A stretch of DNA of 64,000 nucleotides from a bacterium (GTDB lineage: Bacteria > Krumholzibacteriota > Krumholzibacteriia > LZORAL124-64-63), in contig JADJQR010000001.1 of NCBI GenBank assembly GCA_016712675.1, positions 1,240,001 through 1,304,000 on the forward strand. Reading direction: 5' to 3'. Positions 44,489-52,508 of this stretch are shown in pieces. The translations under genes were made by a program, and so were the position numbers. Position 1 is the first letter of the stretch; each line of letters starts with the position of its first letter. The notes below the pieces were generated by a model. That model was not told the DNA's origin. It made no database searches and worked only from the letters and a program-made list of their open reading frames with translations.

Positions 44489-45660
44489 GCGCCACCGCCT
44501 GCCTGGCCTGCGGCAGCGCGCGCGTCGAGCGCTTCCTCGAACTGCGCGGCGTACCCGTCTTCTGCAACGTGCTGTGGTCCGACCGCGCGGCCGCGCAGGC
44601 CGCGCCCCGCGGCGACCTGGACCTGGGCATCTGCGCCGACTGCGGCCATGTCTTCAACCTGGCCTTCGACCCCGAGCTGGTGCGCTACGCCGAGGGCTAC
44701 GAGAACTCGCTGCACCATTCGCCGCGCTTCCAGGCCTACGCCGAGGAACTGGCGCTGGACCTGCGGCGCCGCCACGGCCTGGACGGCAAGCACGTGGTGG
44801 AGATCGCCTGCGGGCAGGGCGACTTCCTGAAGCTGGTCTGCGCCGGGCAGGGCAGCGTCGGCACCGGCTTCGACCCCAGCTTCCGCGGGGGCGACCCGGG
44901 CGCGAACGTGGCCATCCGCCCCGAGTATTTCGGGGTCAGCCCGCTGGTCCGCGCGCCGGACCTGGTCTGCTCGCGCCACGCGCTGGAGCACATGGACACC
45001 CCGGCGGACTTCGTGCGCATGATGCGCCAGGCCGTGCCGGCCGGCAGTTCGCCGGTCTACTTCTGCGAGGTGCCCAACTCGCTGTACAGCCTTCGCGACG
45101 GCGGCGTCTGGGACTTCATCTACGAGCACGTCTCCTACTTCAACGCCCGCAGCCTGGCCGCCTGCTTCGCGCGCGGCGGCCTGCGCGTCACGCGCACCTG
45201 GGAGACGTTCGCCGGGCAGTTCCTCTGCCTGGAGGCCGTCGGCGAGGGCGGGCCGGCCGCGGGTGCGCCGGCGCAACTGGCCTCGGTGCCCGCCAGCGAC
45301 GAACTGCTGACCCTGGCCGCGGGCCTGGGCACCGAGGTGGATCGCCTGCTCGTGCAGTGGCGTGACGAGTTCGCGCGCATCGCCGGCGCCGGCGGCCGCG
45401 TCGCGGTCTGGGGCTCCGGCAGCAAGGGCGTCACGTTCCTGAACCTGATGGGCCCGGACGGCGCCATCGGCGTGCCCGTGGACATCAACCCCGCCAAGCA
45501 CGGGCTCTTCCTGCCGGGCGTCGGCCGCCAGGTGGTGGCGCCCGAGGCGCTGCCGGGCCTGGACATCCGGCTGGTGCTGGTGATGAACCCGGTCTATGCC
45601 GAGGAGATCGCCGGGATGGTGCGCAGGCTGGGGATCGACGCTCCGGTCGTCGGGGTCTGA
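44485..45660 (+). CDS. Class I SAM methyltransferase with C-terminal C-methyltransferase domain
   Basis: The 391-aa product has a TTG start overlapping the previous stop (TTGA). It carries CLACGSARV and CADCGHVFN Cys pairs, SAM motif HVVEIACGQGDFLKLV, CSRHALEHMDT and YEHVSYFNARSLAACF. The C-terminal VAVWGSGSKGVTFLNL, VDINPAKHGLFLPG and LVLVMNPVYAEEI closely mirror the preceding gene, so the two look like a tandem duplication that has diverged. It is the last gene of the rfbF operon. Confidence 0.82.
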   Translation: MSATACLACGSARVERFLELRGVPVFCNVLWSDRAAAQAAPRGDLDLGICADCGHVFNLAFDPELVRYAEGYENSLHHSPRFQAYAEELALDLRRRHGLDGKHVVEIACGQGDFLKLVCAGQGSVGTGFDPSFRGGDPGANVAIRPEYFGVSPLVRAPDLVCSRHALEHMDTPADFVRMMRQAVPAGSSPVYFCEVPNSLYSLRDGGVWDFIYEHVSYFNARSLAACFARGGLRVTRTWETFAGQFLCLEAVGEGGPAAGAPAQLASVPASDELLTLAAGLGTEVDRLLVQWRDEFARIAGAGGRVAVWGSGSKGVTFLNLMGPDGAIGVPVDINPAKHGLFLPGVGRQVVAPEALPGLDIRLVLVMNPVYAEEIAGMVRRLGIDAPVVGV

Positions 45661-45804
45661 GTTCGGCCGCGCGCCTGTCCGTTCACCGTCGCCCGGTCGG
45701 ATGTTGCGCCGATCGGGTCCCCATGCCACACTGACGGCGTCGCCAGCGATTCACCGTGTCCCGGTCCTTCGGGCCCGCCAGTCCGGCCGGGCCCCAGGTA
45801 GCGA

Positions 45805-47541
45805 ATGCCGCGTACCCGCCACGCCTTGCCCCTGCTTTGCCTGGCCCTGGCCGGCTGTGCGCCCTCGGTGCTGCCGCCCGACGTGGTCGGACCCTCGAAC
45901 GGCTGGCAGATCTTCCACCCGCTTCCCGGTGGCTATGATCTCTACGACGCGCGAAGTCTCGTGCCCGGCAGCGTCTGGTCCGTCGGTGCCCACGGCGTCA
46001 TCGTCCATTGGGACGGCACGACCGTGCGCCGGGTGGACAGCCCGGTCACGGTTCCCTTGCTGGCGGTCGACGGCTGGGCGCGCGATGACATGTACGCGTG
46101 CGGCGGGGATGTGCTGTTGCGCTACGACGGCAGGTCCTGGGATATCAGCCATCGCTTCGACGACGCGATGGCGTGGGACCTCCACTGCGCCGCGGACGGC
46201 CGACTCTACGTGGCCACGGACGCGGGGCTCTGGTGCCGTGAGAACGGCTCCTGGCGGCTGGTGGACGGCCCCGAACGCGACGTCACCGCGGTCTGGAGCG
46301 CGACCGACGGACGCGTGCGGGCAGCTGCGGGATCGGTGATGTGGAAGCTGGTTGCGGGCGCCGCCGTGCCGGAGCAGGACTTCGGCGACGACTACGAGGT
46401 GCGCGACGGTGACGGCGACTGGCTCTGGCTGGAGCGCACCGGCGGCGACGACTCCTTCCGGCGACGAAGTGCCGACGGGGAATGGGTGGCGCGCGATGCT
46501 ACCACCACCTGCGCGGCCATTGCCGATCTCGGCGAACTGGTCTATGCCCACAACGCGGGGATCGTGCGCCAGACCCGCGTCTGGGCCAATCGCACCGGGC
46601 GCTGGATCTACGGTCTGTCGGCGGGACCCGATGGGGAAATCATCGCCTGCGGTTATGGCGGCACCCTGATGGCGGGCGTCAGCGAAGCGGATTCCGTGCG
46701 CTGGAACGAGTCCGCCCTGGGCCTCGGCTTCCGCCACATGAACGCGTTCGACGGCACGGGCTGCGACGACCTGTGGGCTGCCGAGTGGTACGGGCGGCTT
46801 CTCCATTTCGATGGGACCGACTGGACGCTGGAATTCGCGCCGCTGGCGGCCGGCGACAAGGTGGGCGGCGTGCAGGTGCTGGCCGGCGGCTGGGTCGTTG
46901 CCCGCGGCGGCGATGAGGTGGCCGTACGCTCGCCGGCCGATGGCTGGACCGGCCTGCCGTCGCCGGGAAGCCGCCTCCTGCGCGCGTGTGCGGTGGCTCC
47001 GGACAGCATCATCGCCGTGACCATGGAGCGCTTCAGCGTCTGGGGCGGCGCAGCCTGGCGGGATGCGGGGCCGACCGCCGGCATCTGCTGGGGGCTTTCC
47101 GTGACGCCGGGTGGTGCCGTCCACGCCTTGCTGGTGGATGATGAGCAGACGACGCTCCGCCGCTGGAGCGGGGACGGGTTCGAGACCGTGCTGGCGCTGC
47201 CGTATGCCGCCGGTGCCGTGCTTGGCGCCTCCCGCGAGGGCGAACACGTGTGGATCGCCGCCTACATGGATGGGGAGACCAGTGTCTTCCGCATCGAGGG
47301 CGACGGAGAGATCGTGACCGTCGGCACGGCGCTCCCCGGCTGGCCCCGGGCCCTGACCGAGCTTCGTGACGACGATCTGTTCGTCCTGGTGGACAATCGG
47401 CTCTGGCGCTGGCACGGTGGCGGCTGGACTGCGGAGCAGGGGTTGCCGCCCGAGGAATACACGACGATCTGGAGCCACCCGGCGTGTGGCGTTCTGGTCG
47501 AGGGACACCCGACGTTCCACCGCGACTATGCCGAAAGGTAG
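45805..47541 (+). CDS. Lipoprotein with beta-propeller-like repeats, unknown function
   Basis: The 578-aa product has a lipoprotein signal with lipobox LAGC (Cys18). The body consists of repeated short beta-type units with Trp/Gly/Asp patterns (SVGAHGVIVHWDGTTV, YACGGDVLLRYDGRSWD, LYVATDAGLWCRENGSW, DLWAAEWYGRLLHFDGTDW), resembling a Kelch/YCF48-like propeller. It is probably on the periplasmic or outer surface. The next gene, an apparent outer-membrane barrel, follows within a few bases, so the pair may act together. No enzyme motif is seen. Confidence 0.68.
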   Translation: MPRTRHALPLLCLALAGCAPSVLPPDVVGPSNGWQIFHPLPGGYDLYDARSLVPGSVWSVGAHGVIVHWDGTTVRRVDSPVTVPLLAVDGWARDDMYACGGDVLLRYDGRSWDISHRFDDAMAWDLHCAADGRLYVATDAGLWCRENGSWRLVDGPERDVTAVWSATDGRVRAAAGSVMWKLVAGAAVPEQDFGDDYEVRDGDGDWLWLERTGGDDSFRRRSADGEWVARDATTTCAAIADLGELVYAHNAGIVRQTRVWANRTGRWIYGLSAGPDGEIIACGYGGTLMAGVSEADSVRWNESALGLGFRHMNAFDGTGCDDLWAAEWYGRLLHFDGTDWTLEFAPLAAGDKVGGVQVLAGGWVVARGGDEVAVRSPADGWTGLPSPGSRLLRACAVAPDSIIAVTMERFSVWGGAAWRDAGPTAGICWGLSVTPGGAVHALLVDDEQTTLRRWSGDGFETVLALPYAAGAVLGASREGEHVWIAAYMDGETSVFRIEGDGEIVTVGTALPGWPRALTELRDDDLFVLVDNRLWRWHGGGWTAEQGLPPEEYTTIWSHPACGVLVEGHPTFHRDYAER

Positions 47542-47547
47542 ATGATC

Positions 47548-48771
47548 ATGACCCGCCGGCGCAGGTCTGTTGCCATGGTCCTGGTCCCCATGTTCGCGAT
47601 CGCGACCGGAGGTACCCACGCCCAGGCCGGGACGGCGCGTCGTCTGGCCTTCGGCGGCGACACGGCTTGCCTGCCGGGAGCGGACGAATCGCGCGAGTGG
47701 TACGCACGCTTGGCCGACGCGGCGGACCAGGCTTACTTCGAGTTCGGCGATGTGTTGGCCGGCACCGGCGCCGTCGTGCCGGAGCGCGGCCTGTTGGGTC
47801 ACGGCGGTGGCGTGCGGCTGCGGCTCTCCGCCGACCCGCGCTGGGGCACCGCGGCGTTCGAGTTCCAGGACGACGGTGAACGGGGTCGGACCGACGGGGC
47901 TTTCGCCGCCGGTTGGGCTCGAAGCTTCGGGGGTCTGGATCTCGGCCTCGCGGGCCGCTTCTCGACCTACGGCGATGCGCACGGCGGCAGCGCCACCGGA
48001 TTCCGCTCCGACGCGCAGTACTTCCACCTCTACGGGCTGGGACTGCGGACCTCTCCGCGTGACGGCCTTGTCCTTGAGGGCGCGGGAGAGATCGTCAACA
48101 CCATGGCCGAGAGCGCCGATGCGCTCCATCGTCTGGACCAAGTGAGCACGTGGCGCTCCTTCGGACTGCGGGCGAGGGCCGCGATACGGTTGACCCCACG
48201 GCTGGAGCTGGTGCCGCACGTCGACCACTTCCGCGATCGTCGTTCCGAGTACAGCGTTGAACTGGGTGGTCCCGGCGACGTCGATGACCGCCTGACGCGC
48301 GTCGGGCTGGCTGCAGTCGTACGTCCGCGGGCCCTGGTGCTCCTGGTCATCGGTGGCGAGTACCGCACCGGGAGGGACCGTCGGCAGGCCCGCCCCGGCG
48401 ACACCGTGGACTACGACTGGACGATGAGCTTCCGCGACTTCTACCAGGTGCGCGGGCGCGTCGGCCTCGAAGCCGAGACGCTGTCCTGGTTGACGCTGCG
48501 GGCAGGGATCGCCTATGTCCGGGCCGACGACGAGTGGCAGCAGGCGCACACGGGCGCCGTCCAGGACACCGAGGTGCCGCCCGGCGAAGTGCGCGCAGCA
48601 ACTTCGGTGGCAACGCCACTGTCGGCCGGATTCGGCATCCACCACGGCGCCTGGACAGTCGACCTGACCTGGGTCGACCGGGCTCCGCTCAGCGATGGTC
48701 TGGCGGCGTTCGGGCCGTCGGCTACCGACGATGCCGAATACTCGGCGTTATCGCTGGCCGTCGCGTTCTGA
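47548..48771 (+). CDS. Predicted outer-membrane beta-barrel protein, unknown function
   Basis: The 407-aa product has a signal peptide (cleavage near THAQAG). Alternating amphipathic strands and a final strand ending in AVAF (C-terminal Phe) are typical of barrel proteins recognised by BamA. ATG 47548 has AAAGG 9 nt upstream; ATG 47542 is too close to it. It directly follows the lipoprotein gene and overlaps the convergent gene 48748-50853 by 24 nt at the 3' end. No family could be assigned. Confidence 0.65.
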   Translation: MTRRRRSVAMVLVPMFAIATGGTHAQAGTARRLAFGGDTACLPGADESREWYARLADAADQAYFEFGDVLAGTGAVVPERGLLGHGGGVRLRLSADPRWGTAAFEFQDDGERGRTDGAFAAGWARSFGGLDLGLAGRFSTYGDAHGGSATGFRSDAQYFHLYGLGLRTSPRDGLVLEGAGEIVNTMAESADALHRLDQVSTWRSFGLRARAAIRLTPRLELVPHVDHFRDRRSEYSVELGGPGDVDDRLTRVGLAAVVRPRALVLLVIGGEYRTGRDRRQARPGDTVDYDWTMSFRDFYQVRGRVGLEAETLSWLTLRAGIAYVRADDEWQQAHTGAVQDTEVPPGEVRAATSVATPLSAGFGIHHGAWTVDLTWVDRAPLSDGLAAFGPSATDDAEYSALSLAVAF

Positions 48772-50853
48772 GCCGCCCAGCACCGCAGCCGCCCGCGGCT
48801 CGCGCAGCCCGCCGAGGCGCGCCCACGCGGCGTCGCGCCCGCGCAGCAGCACGCTCCATGGGCCTTCCAGCAGTTCATAGCGGCCGGGCCCGCAGCTGTG
48901 CAGGAACAGCACCAGTTCGCCGTCGGCGAAGTCCCCGGTCCTGGGGTCGCGCTCCAGGCCCGCCAGCCAGTTGAACCTGCCGCGTTCGGCCCAGACGTCG
49001 ACGCGGCACAGGGCGGCGTCCCCCTTGTAGACCTGCGAGACGAGCCCGGCGATGTGCGACACGCGGTTCTCGACGGCGCCCAGGCGCACCACCGCGTCGG
49101 CGCGCTCCATCTGGGAGACCAGGTCGCGGCGAGCGGCAAATCCGCGCACGAAAGCCACCGGTTCGGGCACGTCGAAGCCGCCCTGCTGCTCGGCGGTCGA
49201 GGCGTCGGCATCCAGGGCGAACAAGCCGCGTTCGCGCACGACGAACGCGTCGCCGACCCAGCGCGCGGCCACCAGGTAGCGCCGCCCGGGAACGAAGCGC
49301 TCCAGGTCCGGGCGGGTGGGCTGCGTGTAGTGGATGCAACCGGGCACGGTGAAGCCCTCGATGTACACGCGGCCGGCGCCATCGGGTCCCCACAGCAGAT
49401 CGTCCACGTTGAAGTCCGCCGCGACGATGCCTGCGCGCGGGCCATGCCGGTCGCCGAGGCAGTGCGTGCCGGTGGCGGTGATCGTACCCGTGAAGCAGAG
49501 GTCCGCCCGGTCCAGGAGCTCGTCCAACGCGGCGGCGTCGATGGCGGCGTCCGGCCGTATCGCCGTGCTCACGGTCTGACCGGTGCCCCCGCCGAAGACC
49601 CGCGCGCGCCGGCCGTCCCGCACGCCGGCAGGCAGCCCGGCGCCCTCGACGTCCAGATCGACCGGGTCCAGCCAGGGCACCTCGCCCACGACCTCGAGGC
49701 GGCGGGCGCCGATCGTCCAGCCCTGCCCGTTGGGGTCGACGGCCAGCAGCTCGTCGAGGACCCGCACGCGCGGCGGCCCTTCACCCAGATCCACCAGCAT
49801 CTGCCGGCAGGTGCCGGCCGGGCGCGCCAGTGGACCGGGGCCGGGCGTGAACACGCCCTTCAGCATGACCTGACCGTCGCCCAGGCCACGCGCCGAGTGC
49901 ACGTACTGCGCCTGCACCCCCGCCGGCCACGTCGCCTCGGCGACCACCGCCAGCGATCCCGGATCCAACAGCAGTAGCCGCACCGGGGCCTTGTGGGCGG
50001 CCGTCACGAACAGCAGGCGCGGGTCGCCCGGTACGGCGAAGAGCCAGCACCAGTCCCCGGGCAGGTCCACGGACGCCAACGGGGTGCCGTCGTCGCGGGA
50101 GCGGCTGGCGATCGTCGCGCCGCCGTTGCCGTGGCCGACGGTGAGCGTGAAGATCCGCGTGCTGTCGGCCGCGACCCGTCCGCGGCCGCCCCAGTCGATC
50201 GGCTCGGCAGGCTGTCGCCAGAGGACCTGTCCGGCGCGCCAGTCGAGCAGGACGTAGGCGGCGCCCGAGTCCCCCGCGCAATGGGCCAGCAGCTGGTCGC
50301 CGCCCAGCGCCGTGACCGAATGGATCCGGCCGCCCGGCCCGGTCAGCGCCACCCGGCGCAGCGTGGCTCCTGTGCGGCACTCCACGAGGGACAGCTCCTG
50401 CCTGGCGCCGATCGCCAGCAGGCCCGCGCCCGGGACGAGCGCCAGCGCCTCGCTGGATTCGCCCGTGCGCAGCCGGTGCAGCTCGCGGCCCTCGGGCGCG
50501 TAGGCGACGAGGGTGCCGGCATCCTCGTCGACGCGGTACAGGAGCAGCGTGTCCGAGAAGGGGTCATAGGTCAGCTCGGGATAGCCCACGCCGAAATCGA
50601 TCTCGGCGGTGTCCCCCGGCCCGAACTGGCCCTTCGCGAAACGCAAGGCCAGCCCCCGCAGCCCGCTTTCCAACGGGAAGGCCGCGGCGAAACGGCCCCC
50701 GGACATGGCGACGAAGTCGGTGGCGGCGGAAGGCTCGGCAGGGCGCGTCAGGCCCGGCCGCGGTGCGGACAGGGCCGCAAGCAGCAGCAACGCCAGGCAC
50801 GCCGGGCCCGCGCGCAGTGAACGACAAGGCGGATGGCTCAGGGGCATTCTCAT
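48748..50853 (-). CDS. Secreted protein with WD-like repeats, unknown function
   Basis: The 701-aa product has a signal peptide (LALLLLAALSAPRPG). The first ~400 residues contain propeller-style repeats (LTYDPFSDTLLLYRVDEDAGTL, LALVPGAGLLAIGARQ, TALGGDQLLAHCAGDSGAAY). The C-terminal third (about 450-690) includes DLCFTGTITATGTHC, CIHYTQPTRPDLERFVPGRRYLVAARW and VLFLHSCGPGRYELLEGPW. This pattern looks like a TIMP/netrin-like or OB-type module (weak guess). It lies 48 nt downstream of a small lipoprotein gene on the same strand. Confidence 0.6.
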   Translation of the reverse strand: MRMPLSHPPCRSLRAGPACLALLLLAALSAPRPGLTRPAEPSAATDFVAMSGGRFAAAFPLESGLRGLALRFAKGQFGPGDTAEIDFGVGYPELTYDPFSDTLLLYRVDEDAGTLVAYAPEGRELHRLRTGESSEALALVPGAGLLAIGARQELSLVECRTGATLRRVALTGPGGRIHSVTALGGDQLLAHCAGDSGAAYVLLDWRAGQVLWRQPAEPIDWGGRGRVAADSTRIFTLTVGHGNGGATIASRSRDDGTPLASVDLPGDWCWLFAVPGDPRLLFVTAAHKAPVRLLLLDPGSLAVVAEATWPAGVQAQYVHSARGLGDGQVMLKGVFTPGPGPLARPAGTCRQMLVDLGEGPPRVRVLDELLAVDPNGQGWTIGARRLEVVGEVPWLDPVDLDVEGAGLPAGVRDGRRARVFGGGTGQTVSTAIRPDAAIDAAALDELLDRADLCFTGTITATGTHCLGDRHGPRAGIVAADFNVDDLLWGPDGAGRVYIEGFTVPGCIHYTQPTRPDLERFVPGRRYLVAARWVGDAFVVRERGLFALDADASTAEQQGGFDVPEPVAFVRGFAARRDLVSQMERADAVVRLGAVENRVSHIAGLVSQVYKGDAALCRVDVWAERGRFNWLAGLERDPRTGDFADGELVLFLHSCGPGRYELLEGPWSVLLRGRDAAWARLGGLREPRAAAVLGGSERDGQR

Positions 50854-50901
50854 CTCCGGACGGCAACGGCCTGACCCTGCTCATTCCATCGTGACGGTGC
50901 C

Positions 50902-51264
50902 TCAACGCGAAGTCAACAGCTCCAGCCGCAGGCCGCCCTCGTCCAGCTGCCCCTCGGCCAGCACGTGGTCGCCGGGCTGCAGCCGGCGGAGCACGGGCAT
51001 CACGCGATCGACGGCGGCCAGCGTGGCCTCGTCCGGCGGCGGGTACGTGAACAGCGATGGCAGGTAGGCGTGCTTCAGCGCGCCGTCCGCATCATCACGC
51101 AGCCACAGGCCGGCGCCGCCGTCGGTCGGCAGATCGTCGTAGACCGATTCGACGGTCCCCTGCAGGCGGTCGCGTTCGTCACGGGGAGCGTCGGTGGAAT
51201 CGCTGCAGCCGGCGGCGCCGGCCGCCAGCAGGGCGACCAGGCCGGCTCGTAAGAGGATGCGCAT
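50902..51264 (-). CDS. Small lipoprotein of unknown function
   Basis: The 120-aa product has a lipoprotein signal with Cys20 (AAGAAGC). ATG 51264 is supported by GGGAGG 8 nt upstream. The mature part (LQGTVESVYDDLPTDGGAG, LQPGDHVLAEGQLDEGGLRLELL) suggests one small OB-like beta-barrel. It is the first gene of a two-gene minus-strand unit with the 701-aa protein and is divergent from the small coupled pair starting at 51317. Confidence 0.68.
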   Translation of the reverse strand: MRILLRAGLVALLAAGAAGCSDSTDAPRDERDRLQGTVESVYDDLPTDGGAGLWLRDDADGALKHAYLPSLFTYPPPDEATLAAVDRVMPVLRRLQPGDHVLAEGQLDEGGLRLELLTSR

Positions 51265-51316
51265 GGGTTGGACCTCCCGGCGTCGCTGCCGGCCGGCGGG
51301 GAAGGCCGGCGGCCGA

Positions 51317-51505
51317 ATGGAGCCAGAAGACGATATACCCGAAACCGGCCCTGGCGGTTCCGCGGCGGCGGCCGGCGACGAGCTGCTGGCCATGGCTGCC
51401 GGGCTGGGCGCCGAGATGGAGCGCGAGCTCGCGCACTGGCGCGGCGCGCCGCTGCCGGGGCTGCCGGAACCGATTCGCCGCCTGGAAGGCGAGGGTCTGC
51501 TGTGA
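51317..51505 (+). CDS. Small acidic protein, first gene of a coupled pair
   Basis: The 62-aa acidic, Ala/Gly/Glu-rich product starts at ATG 51317 (MEPEDDIPETGPGG) and ends RRLEGEGLL. The stop overlaps the start of the next gene (GTGA), so translation is coupled. No family is recognised. Size, acidity and coupling would fit the antitoxin-like member of a small two-gene module, but there is no direct evidence. Confidence 0.5.
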   Translation: MEPEDDIPETGPGGSAAAAGDELLAMAAGLGAEMERELAHWRGAPLPGLPEPIRRLEGEGLL

Positions 51506-51987
51506 AGGTCCGGTCGGCGCGCATCAACAACCACAAGCGGACCTTCGAGGTGCGCCTGCCCGGCCGCGTCCTGGACTATCCCTTCGTCCGCTGTAGACCC
51601 GAGCCGGGGGCGGGCGACGCCGTGGTGGAGGCGCGCCCCAATCCCGAGATGGCGGGCGAGGGGTTCGCGTACGCACTCGCTTCGGGTCGCGGCGGCGCCG
51701 TGCACGTCGAGGAGGTGCTGGCGCATTGCCGGGACGCCGCCTCCCTGCGCGGGCTCCTGCTCTATTGGCTGCCCCTCGGAGCACAGCGCCGGGTGGAGTC
51801 GTGCGGGTTGTCCCGGCGGGAGATCATCCGGCGGCTGGGCACGTTGCCGGCGCAGATCTACCGGCTGCTCGACGCCATCAACAGCCGCAAGTCGGTCGGC
51901 GGCATGCTGCGTCTGCTGCACGCGCTGGGCTGCGACGTGGCGTTGGTGGTCAGCGGGCGGGACCGGGCGACGGGATCGCGCCGTTGA
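51502..51987 (+). CDS. DUF2442-like protein with C-terminal HTH-like domain
   Basis: The 161-aa product has a GTG start in GTGA overlap with the 62-aa gene. The N-terminal half (NHKRTFEVRLPGRVLDYPF) resembles DUF2442-type beta domains. The C-terminal half (SRREIIRRLGTLPAQIYRLL, SVGGMLRLLHALGCDVALVV) looks like a Xre/HigA-type helix-turn-helix. Proteins with this layout occur next to small toxin- or antitoxin-type genes (family knowledge). The order here, tiny acidic protein first, leaves the role open. Confidence 0.55.
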   Translation: MKVRSARINNHKRTFEVRLPGRVLDYPFVRCRPEPGAGDAVVEARPNPEMAGEGFAYALASGRGGAVHVEEVLAHCRDAASLRGLLLYWLPLGAQRRVESCGLSRREIIRRLGTLPAQIYRLLDAINSRKSVGGMLRLLHALGCDVALVVSGRDRATGSRR

Positions 51988-52508
51988 AGCCGCATCCGCC
52001 CGGGGCCGCCGGTGACGGGAAGCGCGCCACGAGGTGCCGCACCTTCGGGACGATGTCGCGAGGCACACACCTCTCCGTCGCCGGCCAGGCCAGGGACGCT
52101 CCGGCGGCGGCGGCCGCGATCACAGCGGCGACACCGGGATGCGGGCGGTGCTGCGTATGATCTGACGCCCCTACGCCGGGATACGTTCGGCCATCAGGGG
52201 TTCTTCTCCCTGATATCGCGGAATCCACACGTGCGGGGCCAGGGATTCGGGCCAGGAATGGGCACCTGGAGCCTGGAACGTCCGTCGATTCCTCCCAAGA
52301 GCTCCCCGGGAACCGCAATACGCCCCGACCGGCACATCGCCAAGACGGGCCAATTGACCACGCGACCTCAACGAGCGGTGCCCATCAGAAGAGCGGGCGG
52401 ATTTCTTGAGCGCCACGTGTGATTGCTTAGCCGTTCGAGCGACTCAGCAATATCATGCCGGGCCGCGGGCCCGCCCGAACCCAGTCCATTGCTTGACGGA
52501 GGCCGTCG
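51988..52508. other. Intergenic region, no gene seen
   Basis: These 521 bp lack a credible coding frame on either strand. The end carries GGAGG at 52496-52500 as the ribosome site of the SBBP protein, and GC-rich short palindromes (around 52460-52490). No convincing -35/-10 pair was found. Confidence 0.45.
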
